From the NCBI GenBank assembly GCA_022823775.1, contig JAJEHI010000174.1, positions 1-64,000 of the forward strand: DNA of 64,000 nt, in the 5' to 3' direction. This document shows, in pieces, positions 1 through 8,483 of the stretch. The notes under the pieces were generated by a model that saw only the letters and a program-made list of their open reading frames with translations, searched no databases and was not told the origin of the DNA. Position 1 is the first letter of the stretch, and every line of letters begins with the position of its first letter. The DNA comes from Defluviicoccus sp. GTDB taxonomy: Bacteria > Pseudomonadota > Alphaproteobacteria > MPNO01. Made by a program: the position numbers and the translations under genes.

Positions 1-293
1 AGACGCGGATTTATGGTGTGGCAGACCGCCCCTGAGCCGGAGGCCGCGTAGTAGATTTCGAGATGCCGCCAGGTATTCCAGGCGAGCGTCCCGACCCGGT
101 CGGAAGGGCCGACGCCGAGGCCCTTGAGCGCGTTGGCGAGCCGTCTGGCGCGGCGTTCGAGATCGGCATAGCCATAGCGATGGATCGGACCTTCAACGCT
201 GCGCGACACGATTTCGGTGGTCGCGTGGTTCTGGGCGGCGTTCCTGAGCAGGGACGAGACCAGCAGTTGCGTCCCCATCATCAGACCTTCCAT
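1..293 (-). CDS. Long-chain fatty-acid/acyl-CoA synthetase (AMP-binding), N-terminal part, runs off window edge
   Basis: Minus-strand frame from ATG at 293: MEGLMMGTQLLVSSLLRNAAQNHATTEIVSRSVEGPIHRYGYADLERRARRLANALKGLGVGPSDRVGTLAWNTWRHLEIYYAASGSGAVCHTINPR, typical AMP-binding N-terminus; absent from ORF track because truncated. Confidence 0.85.
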   Translation of the reverse strand, partial: MEGLMMGTQLLVSSLLRNAAQNHATTEIVSRSVEGPIHRYGYADLERRARRLANALKGLGVGPSDRVGTLAWNTWRHLEIYYAASGSGAVCHTINPR

Positions 294-376
294 CGCAATG
301 CCTCCTTCGCTCCGGTCGACGGGATTCACTCTATCGCCGCCGAAATAGGGCGACAATTCGAACGCGTCTCCCTCAT

Positions 377-484
377 CGTCATATCGACCGGAGCCGCGCG
401 CAGCGCCGCGGAGCGGAGATATCTGTCAGGCACGACGGCGCAAGGGAGTGTGTGGCGGATTTCGGCGCTCCGGTCGAAATGACG
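377..484. repeat. Imperfect inverted repeat, 18-nt arms (17/18 match) CGTCATATCGACCGGAGC (377-394) / GCTCCGGTCGAAATGACG (467-484)
   Basis: Direct comparison of arms; intergenic between divergent acyl-CoA synthetase and metY. Confidence 0.7.
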
Positions 485-566
485 AGAGAAGGAACGCGGG
501 GCAGCGGTTCCAACGGAACCGGACAGCGCCTAGACTCGCGCCAGCCCGGTCCGGGGGAACATTCCG

Positions 567-1883
567 ATGGTCGATGCCAAGCTGCCGAAATTCGACACGC
601 TGAGCCTGCATGCCGGCCAGCAGCCGGACCCGGCGACCGGCGCGCGGGCGGTTCCGATCTACCAGACCACGTCCTACGTCTTCCCCGACACCGACTATGC
701 CGCCTCCCTGTTCAACCTGGAACGCGCGGGCCACATCTATACGCGCATCTCCAACCCGACGACGGCGGTGTTCGAGGAACGCATCGCGGCGCTTGAGGGC
801 GGCGTCGGCGCGGTGGCGACGGCGAGCGGACAGGCCGCGCTCCACCTCGCGGTGGCGACGCTGATGGATGCCGGCGCGCACATCGTCTCCTCGGCCTCGA
901 TCTATGGCGGCAGCCACAACCTGTTCACCCACACCCTGCCGCGCTTCGGCGTTACGACGACATACGTCGACCCGCGCGACCCGGGTGCGTTCGAGGCCGC
1001 GATCCGGCCCGAAACCCGGGTGATCTTCGGCGAAACCCTGGGCAATCCGGGGCTCGAGGTGATGGACTTGCCGCGAGTGGCCGAAATCGCCCATGCGGCC
1101 GGCATTCCGGTGCTGATCGACAACACCTTCGCCTCGCCCGCCCTGTTCAGACCGTTCGACCACGGCGCCGACCTGGTGCTGCACTCGGCGACCAAATTCC
1201 TGGGCGGGCACGGCGTGGCGATCGGTGGCGTGCTGGTCGACGGCGGCACCTTCGACTGGGCGGATTCGGGGAAATTCCCCACGCTCACCGAACCCTATGC
1301 CGGCTATCATGGCATCAATTTCTCCGAGGAGTTCGGCCCGGGCGCCTTCGTCATGCGGGCGCGGGCGGAGGGGTTGCGCGATTTCGGCGCCTCGATGAGC
1401 CCGGCCAACGCCTTCTACCTGATCCAAGGGGTCGAGACCCTGCCCGTCAGGATGGCGCGGCACGTCGAGAACGCGCGCGAGATCGTCGCCTTTCTCGACG
1501 GGCACGGCGCGGTGTCCTGGGTGGGCTGGCCGGAGCTCGACAGCCATCCCGACCGAGAACTTGCCAGGCGGCTCCTGCCGAAGGGTTGCGGCGCCGTGTT
1601 CTCCTTCGAGATCGGCGGCGGACGCGAGGCCGGCCGCGTCTTCATCGAACGGCTCAGGCTGTTCTCACATCTCGCCAATGTCGGCGACGCCAAGTCGCTG
1701 GTCATCCACCCGGCCTCGACCACGCATCAGCAGATGGACGCGGCGGCGCTCAAGGCGGCCGGCATCGGGGAGGGCCTCGTCCGGCTCTCGGTCGGCCTGG
1801 AGGACCCGGACGACCTGATCGACGACCTCGACCAGGCGCTGAGGGCGGCGGCGCGGGCCGCGGCCCCGCGCGCGGCGGAGTAG
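567..1883 (+). CDS. metY: O-acetylhomoserine aminocarboxypropyltransferase (PLP-dependent Cys/Met metabolism family)
   Basis: LSLHAGQQPDPATGARAVPIYQTTSYVF, YTRISNPTTAVFEERIAALEGG, HSATKFLGGHG lysine motif. Confidence 0.9.
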   Translation: MVDAKLPKFDTLSLHAGQQPDPATGARAVPIYQTTSYVFPDTDYAASLFNLERAGHIYTRISNPTTAVFEERIAALEGGVGAVATASGQAALHLAVATLMDAGAHIVSSASIYGGSHNLFTHTLPRFGVTTTYVDPRDPGAFEAAIRPETRVIFGETLGNPGLEVMDLPRVAEIAHAAGIPVLIDNTFASPALFRPFDHGADLVLHSATKFLGGHGVAIGGVLVDGGTFDWADSGKFPTLTEPYAGYHGINFSEEFGPGAFVMRARAEGLRDFGASMSPANAFYLIQGVETLPVRMARHVENAREIVAFLDGHGAVSWVGWPELDSHPDRELARRLLPKGCGAVFSFEIGGGREAGRVFIERLRLFSHLANVGDAKSLVIHPASTTHQQMDAAALKAAGIGEGLVRLSVGLEDPDDLIDDLDQALRAAARAAAPRAAE

Positions 1884-1887
1884 CGCG

Positions 1888-2691
1888 ATGGAATTCACCG
1901 TCGACGGGCTGAGGACCTTCGCGGCGACCGGCGGACGGCCCTTCGATCCCGCGCGGCCGGCGATCCTGTTCGTCCACGGCGCGGCCAACGACCATTCGGT
2001 CTGGCACCTGCCGGCGCGCTATTTCGCCCATCACGGGTTTTCCGTCGCCGCCATCGACCTGCCGGGTCACGGGCTATCGAGCGGGGAACCGCCGACCGCG
2101 ATCGGGGAGATGGCGGGCTGGCTCGGCCGGGCGCGCGACGCGCTGGGCCTGGAGCGCGCGGTCCTGGCGGGCCACAGCATGGGCTCGCTGATCGTCCTCT
2201 GCGCGGCCGCCGAGGATCCGGCGGCGACCGGGAAGCTGGTCCTCCTCGGCCCGGCCGCCGCGATGCCGGTGCATGACGAGCTTCTCGATGCCGCGCGGCG
2301 GAACGACCGCAAGGCGATCGACCTGATCACCTATTGGGGCCTGAGCGCCTCATCGCAGATCGGCGGCCACCGCAGCCCGGGGCTCTGGATGAACGGCGGC
2401 GGTCAGCGCCTGCTGGAGCGCGCCGACGACGGCGTGCTGGCGGCCGGGCTGGCAGCCTGCGCCGGCTTCTCCGACGGAGAAGAACGCGCCCGCGCGGTCG
2501 AGGCGGAAACGCTCCTGATCCTCGGGGAGCGCGACACGATGACGCCGATGAAGGGCGGCATCGCGCTCGCGAGCGCCATCCCGGATGCGCGTCATGTCGT
2601 GCTTTCGGGCTGCGGCCATTCCATGCTCGCCGAACGGCCCAACGAGACGCTGGACGCCATGCGGGATTTTCTCCTGCCGGCCGGGCTATAA
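1888..2691 (+). CDS. Alpha/beta hydrolase
   Basis: LFVHGAANDHSVW, GHSMGS nucleophile elbow, GCGHSMLAERP His motif. Confidence 0.88.
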   Translation: MEFTVDGLRTFAATGGRPFDPARPAILFVHGAANDHSVWHLPARYFAHHGFSVAAIDLPGHGLSSGEPPTAIGEMAGWLGRARDALGLERAVLAGHSMGSLIVLCAAAEDPAATGKLVLLGPAAAMPVHDELLDAARRNDRKAIDLITYWGLSASSQIGGHRSPGLWMNGGGQRLLERADDGVLAAGLAACAGFSDGEERARAVEAETLLILGERDTMTPMKGGIALASAIPDARHVVLSGCGHSMLAERPNETLDAMRDFLLPAGL

Positions 2692-2697
2692 CGGGCC

Positions 2698-3894
2698 ATG
2701 GACTTCACCCTTCCCCCCGAGATCGACGACTATCGCCGCCGCGTCCGCGCCTTCGTCGAAGAGCACATCCTGCCGCTGGAACGGGACCCGGCGAACGCCG
2801 ACGAGCACGAGAATTTGCGCGAGGACGTGCTGAACACCGTGCGCGCCAGGGTCAAGGCGGAGGGTCTGTGGGCGCTCCAGATGCCCAAATCGCGCGGCGG
2901 TCAGGGGCTGCCCGTAATCGGCATGGCGGCCTGCTACGAGGAGATGAACCGCTCGATCTACGGCCCGGTCTGCTTCAACTGCGCCGCGCCGGACGACGGC
3001 AACATGATGGTGCTGGAGAAGGTCGCGACCGAGGCACAGAAGGAACGCTGGCTGCAGCCGATCGTCGACGGCAAGGTGCGCTCCTCTTTCGCGATGACCG
3101 AACCGATGCCGGGCTCGGGTTCCGACCCGTCGGCCATGCTGACCACCGCCACGCGCGAGGGCGACCGCTGGATCGTCGACGGGCACAAGTGGTTCATCAC
3201 CGGAGCGGAATCGGCACGGCACTTCATCCTCATCGCGCGCACCTCGGACGACCGGCGGCGCGGACTCTCCGCTTTCCTGTTCGATGCCGACCGCCCCGGC
3301 TTCGAGATCGTCCGGCGCATCCCGATCATGGGGCCGGAGGAGCATGGCGGGCATTGCGAGGTCCGCTTCGATCGCATGGAGATACCGGACGGGGACCGGC
3401 TGATGGAGGTGGGCGACGGGCTCAAGCTCACCCAGATCCGGCTCGGAACGGCCCGGCTCACCCATTGCATGCGCTGGACCGGGATGGCCAAGCGGGCCCT
3501 GGAAGAGACCTTCGACCATGTGCGCAAGCGCGAGAGCTTCGGTTCGAAACTCGCCGACCACGAGGGCGTTCAGTGGATGCTGGGCGAGGCGGCGATGCAG
3601 GTCGATATCGGGCGCTTGCTCACCATGCGGGCGGCGGCGCGGCTCGATGCCGGCGACTTCGCGCGCAAGGAGGTCTCGATGGCCAAGGTCGTGGTCTCCG
3701 AGGCGCTCCATAACGCCATCGACACCGCGATCCAGCTCCTCGGCGCGCGCGGCTATTCCAGGGACACCAAGCTCGAATGGATGTACCGCTACGCGCGCCA
3801 GGCCCGGCTGGTGGACGGCGCGTCGGAGGTGCACAAGATGGTGATGTCCCGCTTCCTGCTCGAAGAGGGGGTCGATTTCTGGAGCTGGCCGTGA
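2698..3894 (+). CDS. Acyl-CoA dehydrogenase family protein
   Basis: FAMTEPMPGSGSDPSAM, GHKWFITGAESA, C-terminal LLGARGYSRDTKLEWMYRYAR; ACAD architecture. Confidence 0.92.
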   Translation: MDFTLPPEIDDYRRRVRAFVEEHILPLERDPANADEHENLREDVLNTVRARVKAEGLWALQMPKSRGGQGLPVIGMAACYEEMNRSIYGPVCFNCAAPDDGNMMVLEKVATEAQKERWLQPIVDGKVRSSFAMTEPMPGSGSDPSAMLTTATREGDRWIVDGHKWFITGAESARHFILIARTSDDRRRGLSAFLFDADRPGFEIVRRIPIMGPEEHGGHCEVRFDRMEIPDGDRLMEVGDGLKLTQIRLGTARLTHCMRWTGMAKRALEETFDHVRKRESFGSKLADHEGVQWMLGEAAMQVDIGRLLTMRAAARLDAGDFARKEVSMAKVVVSEALHNAIDTAIQLLGARGYSRDTKLEWMYRYARQARLVDGASEVHKMVMSRFLLEEGVDFWSWP

Positions 3895-4892
3895 GCGAAG
3901 CCCTCGCGGCATTCATCCGGGAACGGGCGGGCGCCGACTCGGTCGCCATCGCCAACGAGAAACGCCTCACCGGCGGCGCGATCCAGGAAAACCGGGCGCT
4001 CGACGTCGACATCGACGGCGGACCCCATGCCGGCCGGCACGCGCTGGTGCTGCGGACCGAGGCGAAATCCTCGGTCCCGTTGAGTCAGCCGGTCGCCAAC
4101 CAGTTCGCCTATCTGAAGCTCGCCGGGTCGGTGGGCATGACGGTGCCGGAACCGCTCTGGCAGTCGGACGACCCCGGGATCGTCGGAACCCCGTTCTACC
4201 TGATGCGCCGGGTCCCCGGGGAAGCGCTCGGCAACCGGGTCGTGCGGCAGGGGCCGAACCCGGCGCTCGCCGAACGGCTGGGCCGCGAGCTCGCGCGACT
4301 TCACACGATCGTTCCGTCGCAAGACGCACCCGATTTCCCCGGCGCTCCGCCGGACGACCCGGCCGCGGAAAGCATCGCGCTCTACAGGAGATTTCTCGAT
4401 GCCGAGCCGATGCCGCACCCGGCCATCGAATGGGGCTTGCGCTGGCTGGAAACGCACCCGGTCGCGCCCGGCGAGATCGTGCTGTGCCACCACGATTTCC
4501 GCACCGGCAACTACATGGTCGAGGATGGACGCCTGACCGGCATCCTCGACTGGGAATTCGCCGGCTGGTCCGACCCGATGGAGGACGTCGCCTGGTTCTG
4601 CGCCAGGTGCTGGCGTTTCGGCGCGAACGGTCTGGAGGCGGGCGGGATCGCCGACCGCGCCCCGTTCTACGCCGGCTACGAGGCCGAGAGCGGGCGCCGG
4701 ATCGACCCCGTGAAAATCCATTTCTACGAGGTCATGGCGCATGTCCGCTGGGCAACGATCGCGCTCCACCAATGCGGACGGCACCTGTCGGGGGCGGAGC
4801 CGGATCTGGAGCTCGCGCTGATCGGCCGGCGGCTGCCGGAACTCGAATACGAAATCCTCTCCCTGACGGCGCCGGGACAGGACCGTGCGTGA
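3891..4892 (+). CDS. Phosphotransferase family protein (APH/ACAD10-11 kinase-like)
   Basis: GTG start overlaps TGA of upstream gene (GTGA); LCHHDFRTGNYMVEDGRLTGILDWEFAGWSDPMEDVAWFCARCWRF is the APH catalytic loop/DFG-like region; track ORF starts earlier in frame. Confidence 0.9.
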   Translation: MSEALAAFIRERAGADSVAIANEKRLTGGAIQENRALDVDIDGGPHAGRHALVLRTEAKSSVPLSQPVANQFAYLKLAGSVGMTVPEPLWQSDDPGIVGTPFYLMRRVPGEALGNRVVRQGPNPALAERLGRELARLHTIVPSQDAPDFPGAPPDDPAAESIALYRRFLDAEPMPHPAIEWGLRWLETHPVAPGEIVLCHHDFRTGNYMVEDGRLTGILDWEFAGWSDPMEDVAWFCARCWRFGANGLEAGGIADRAPFYAGYEAESGRRIDPVKIHFYEVMAHVRWATIALHQCGRHLSGAEPDLELALIGRRLPELEYEILSLTAPGQDRA

Positions 4893-5235
4893 CAAGCCGG
4901 ACATTCGCGACCTGCTGGAGACGGCGCGGCGGACGCTGATGGAGGGCCTGCTGCCCAACCTGCCGGCCGAGCACCGTTACCGCGCCCATCTGGTCGGCGC
5001 GGCGATGGCGACCGCTTCGCGGGAGCTCGCCGCCGGAGCCGCGCCGGAAGAGGAAGAACGGGCGGCGCTCGCGCGGCTGCTCGGCGAGGACGGCGATCTG
5101 GAAACGCTCAACCGCGCTTTCGCCCGCAGGCTGCGCGAAGGAGCCCTCGACGGGAACGAAGAGGCCTACGCGGTCCTCACCCGCGGGAACGCGGCCAGGC
5201 TGGCCGAATGCAACCCGGGATACGACACCGGGTGA
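4885..5235 (+). CDS. DUF6285-like protein (small partner of phosphotransferase)
   Basis: MRDKPDIRDLLETARRTLMEGLLPNLPAEHRYRAHLVGAAMATASREL; overlaps phosphotransferase stop. Confidence 0.8.
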   Translation: MRDKPDIRDLLETARRTLMEGLLPNLPAEHRYRAHLVGAAMATASRELAAGAAPEEEERAALARLLGEDGDLETLNRAFARRLREGALDGNEEAYAVLTRGNAARLAECNPGYDTG

Positions 5236-5244
5236 CGGTCCCGT

Positions 5245-5874
5245 TCACTCCGGCCGGTAGTGGATTGCCCGCATCGGCGTCGGGTTGAAGTTGTTGCACT
5301 TGTTGCGCTCCTGCGGGCAGTTCGACATCGCGACCAGCACGTCCCTCTCGGCGGTGAAGTCGACATAATCGCCCGCCTTCGAGCTCGGCAGCTCGATGGT
5401 GAAGGTGCCGTCGGGCTGGATCGGGCAGTTCATGAAGACGTTGATGTTGTAGGGGATCTGCTTCCATTCGATGCCCCAGGGCGCGAGCGCGGCGGCGAAA
5501 TTGTCGCGGCAGTTGGGCGTGTCCTTGACGCCGTAACGCACCTCGTTGGTGAAGCGCGAACACGCGCCGGCGATGATGTCGTGCGTGCCGTTGGTGTCGG
5601 CGGTCATGGTCATCAGCGCGCCGGCCTCGTCGGAATAGAGCGTGTAGCCGACCCCGGGAAACACCTGGTTGTTGAGCAGCAGCGTGTTGTGGGGCGAGAG
5701 CTTCTCTTCGAGACGGTGCAGGTCGAAGCAGAGGAAATCGGCGACCTGCTGCCCCTCGACATCGACGATCCGGTACACCTCGCCCTTCCTGACCTCGCAG
5801 GCGTGATGTCCGCGCGGATCGACGAGCCTGTCCTCGAGCACGGCTCCCGGAACGGTGGCGGCATCGGTGCTCAT
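5245..5874 (-). CDS. Urea carboxylase-associated family (DUF1989) protein
   Basis: GQQVADFLCFD, NTLLLNNQVFPGVGYTLYSDEAG, NINVFMNCPIQPDG, MSNCPQERNKCNNFNPTPM. Confidence 0.85.
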   Translation of the reverse strand: MSTDAATVPGAVLEDRLVDPRGHHACEVRKGEVYRIVDVEGQQVADFLCFDLHRLEEKLSPHNTLLLNNQVFPGVGYTLYSDEAGALMTMTADTNGTHDIIAGACSRFTNEVRYGVKDTPNCRDNFAAALAPWGIEWKQIPYNINVFMNCPIQPDGTFTIELPSSKAGDYVDFTAERDVLVAMSNCPQERNKCNNFNPTPMRAIHYRPE

Positions 5875-5888
5875 GTCTGCCTCCCTGG

Positions 5889-5936
5889 CGATGGCGGATG
5901 CGGAAGCGTGGCACGGTTCGGCATCGCGTCCAACCG
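5889..5936 (-). promoter_or_regulatory. Candidate promoter (TTGGACGCG...CCGTGCCACGCT) of DUF1989 gene
   Basis: Nearly identical block with same distance to the start codon occurs at 9675-9722. Confidence 0.5.
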
Positions 5937-6056
5937 CCTCGATCGAGGGGCGACCGATTTCAGCGTCACATATCTCCGGTAACGCTTGCGGGTTTGTGTC
6001 GGTCGAGGAGAGGAGAGGTACTCCGTGGGTTTCCGAGATCCACGATTAGGGGCGCT

Positions 6057-7754
6057 TCAGTTCACGGCACGGCGGAGCAGGCGGCCGGGCATGGGGTCGT
6101 CCGGGCCGAGCACGGTCTCGTTGTCCCGGCGCACGACGGTTCCGTTGACCAGCACGGCGCGGATGCCGGTCGGGGTCGAGATCAGCCGGTCGGCGCCGGC
6201 CGGGAGGTCGTAGACCCGCTCGAGCGGCCCCGGAGCGACGGTCTCCGGATCGAACACCACCACGTCGCCGGCGCAGCCGGCGGCCAGCCGTCCCCGTCCG
6301 GCGAGACCGAAGATCGCGGCCGGGCGCGCGCACAGATGGTCTATCGCCTGTTCGAGCGTGAGAGCGCCCTTGTCCCGCACCCAATGCCCGAGGAGGTGGG
6401 TCGAGAAGCAGGCGTCGCAAAGCTGGCTCGCATGCGCGCCCGCGTCCGAGAGTCCGAGCACGGTGAACGGCTCGGTCAGCAACGTGGCGATGGCGCTCTC
6501 GTTGGTGTTCGCGAGCGGGATGCGGAACCGGGTCTCCAGGGCGGAGGAGACCGCGAGATCGAAGGTCAGGTCGATCGGGTCGACGCCCTGCTCGGCGGCG
6601 ATCTCCGGCACCTTCCGACCCTCCAGCTCCGGCCGTTCGGCGCAGGCCGAGACCTCGAGAGCCTGGAGAGCCATGACCAGCGCCCAGGTCTGCGGCTCGA
6701 CCGCCGCGCCCTCGGCGAGCTCGCGCTTGACCGCCGCGCGGAAGGCCGGGTCGGCGAGCAGCCGCCGCTTGCCTGCCGCGTCCGCGGCGGTCGCCGGCTT
6801 GAACGAGTCGAGCCGGTCGAACGGGAACGGCGCCGCGAACTGGAACTCCATCGTCAACGGCCGGCACGAGACCTGCGGATGGATCGGCAGCCGGTCCGCG
6901 TGCTGCCGCGCCGCCCGTTCGCGGTGCCGCTCGTGCAGCGAGTCGTCGCCGATACGGGTCAGAAGGGCGGTCCAGGTGACCGTGCCGGCGGCCCGGGCGA
7001 GCTTCTCGAAGGCCGCGAAGTCGGGCTCGATGCCGTTGGTGAGCTGCACCACGCCGCCGCCGTTCCGGCCGACGGCCTCGGCGAGCGGTATCGTTTCCGA
7101 CGCCATGTCCGCGAGGCGGCTCGGCACCGGCTTGCCGGCGAAGCCGACATGCAGCCGCGAGGTGGAGCTCGAAAAGCCGAGCGCTCCGGCGGCGATCGCC
7201 TCGCCGACGATCGCTTCCATGGCCTCGACTTCGTCGGGGCGGGCGGGACGCTCGGTCGAGTCAAGCCCCATCACGTCGAGCCGCACCGCCGTATGGCCCA
7301 CCATCGCGCCGACATTGACCGCGGTGCCGCGCGTCTCGATGACGTCGAGATATTCCGGGAAACTCTCGAACGGCCACCCGTCGAGCCCTTCCTCCAGCGC
7401 CTTGAGGCTCATGCCTTCGACGTTCTCCAACGTCTGCATCAGCAATAGGCGATTGTCCGGCTTTGCCGGCGCCACGCCGAAGCCGCAATTGCCCATGACC
7501 ACGCTCGTCACGCCGTGCCACGGCGAGACGGTAAGGATGGGATCCCACATTACCTGGGCGTCGTAGTGGGAATGGATGTCGATGAAGCCGGGCGCGACCA
7601 CGCACCCCTCCGCGTCGACGGTCCGCGCCGCCGACCCCGATACCTCGCCGACAGCCGCGATACGGCCGTCGCGAAGGGCCACGTCGCCGCGGAAGCGCTC
7701 GGCGCCTGTGCCGTCGATGACCGTCCCGCCGACGATCTTGAGATCGTAATCCAT
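6057..7754 (-). CDS. N-acyl-D-amino-acid deacylase/amidohydrolase family
   Basis: MDYDLKIVGGTVIDGTGAERFRGDVALRDGRIAAVGEV, GFIDIHSHYDAQVMWDP, LGLSDAGAHASQLCD; track ORF starts 15 codons upstream. Confidence 0.88.
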   Translation of the reverse strand: MDYDLKIVGGTVIDGTGAERFRGDVALRDGRIAAVGEVSGSAARTVDAEGCVVAPGFIDIHSHYDAQVMWDPILTVSPWHGVTSVVMGNCGFGVAPAKPDNRLLLMQTLENVEGMSLKALEEGLDGWPFESFPEYLDVIETRGTAVNVGAMVGHTAVRLDVMGLDSTERPARPDEVEAMEAIVGEAIAAGALGFSSSTSRLHVGFAGKPVPSRLADMASETIPLAEAVGRNGGGVVQLTNGIEPDFAAFEKLARAAGTVTWTALLTRIGDDSLHERHRERAARQHADRLPIHPQVSCRPLTMEFQFAAPFPFDRLDSFKPATAADAAGKRRLLADPAFRAAVKRELAEGAAVEPQTWALVMALQALEVSACAERPELEGRKVPEIAAEQGVDPIDLTFDLAVSSALETRFRIPLANTNESAIATLLTEPFTVLGLSDAGAHASQLCDACFSTHLLGHWVRDKGALTLEQAIDHLCARPAAIFGLAGRGRLAAGCAGDVVVFDPETVAPGPLERVYDLPAGADRLISTPTGIRAVLVNGTVVRRDNETVLGPDDPMPGRLLRRAVN

Positions 7755-7876
7755 GGCGTTTCCCCGTTCTGCAGGCCGCCGGTTATCGACCGAATGCAAC
7801 CGACGAACGCATTACAATAAACCACCCGATCGGTACACTGGCCCCTCGATCGACGATCGGTCCCGGGAGGACGCTT

Positions 7877-8455
7877 GTGGCAGCGACAGGATACGAAGGC
7901 CGGCAAAACCTCGAGATGCACCATTGGCCCGAGCTGCGGGAGAAGGTGAACGATCTCTTGAGGCTCGTCTTCCCGAGCCGCAGCATCGACGGGGAACTCA
8001 AACAACTGATCTTCACCGCCGCGAGCCTGGCAAGCGGATGCTTGCATTGTCAGTCGCATGGCTCCTACCACCTCCACAAGCTCGGGGTCGCGGACGGGAA
8101 AATCCAGGCGCTCTGGAGCTATCGGACCTCTCCCGAGTTTTCGGATGCCGAGCGGGCGGCCCTCGATCTGGCCTTCGCGGCGGGCGTCTCGCCGAATGTC
8201 GTCGAACCGGAGAATTACGTCGAACTGCGGAAGCACTATTCGAACGAGCAGATCATCGAGATATTGGCGGTGATCGCGGTCGGCGGCTTCCTCAACCGCT
8301 GGAACGACACCATCGCGACGGTCACCGACCAGGAATCGATCGACTTCGCCGAGCGCGTGCTGCGCCCCGTCGGCTGGAACACCGGAAAACACACCGGGGC
8401 GGCGGAAGAACAGCGCAAGGGGCACCCGATCACGCTCGGCTATATCGAGAAATAG
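7877..8455 (+). CDS. Carboxymuconolactone decarboxylase/AhpD-like family protein (CxxC form)
   Basis: FTAASLASGCLHCQSHGSYHLHKLGV CxxCxxH motif followed by ERAALDLAFAAG. Confidence 0.85.
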   Translation: MAATGYEGRQNLEMHHWPELREKVNDLLRLVFPSRSIDGELKQLIFTAASLASGCLHCQSHGSYHLHKLGVADGKIQALWSYRTSPEFSDAERAALDLAFAAGVSPNVVEPENYVELRKHYSNEQIIEILAVIAVGGFLNRWNDTIATVTDQESIDFAERVLRPVGWNTGKHTGAAEEQRKGHPITLGYIEK

Positions 8456-8460
8456 GTGCC

Positions 8461-8480
8461 GCCGCCGGCCTTCCGGCGGC
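8461..8480. terminator. Hairpin GCCGCCGG-CCTT-CCGGCGGC between convergent AhpD-like genes, possible bidirectional terminator
   Basis: Perfect 8-bp arms, 4-nt loop; no T-tract. Confidence 0.5.
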
Positions 8481-8483
8481 CGC

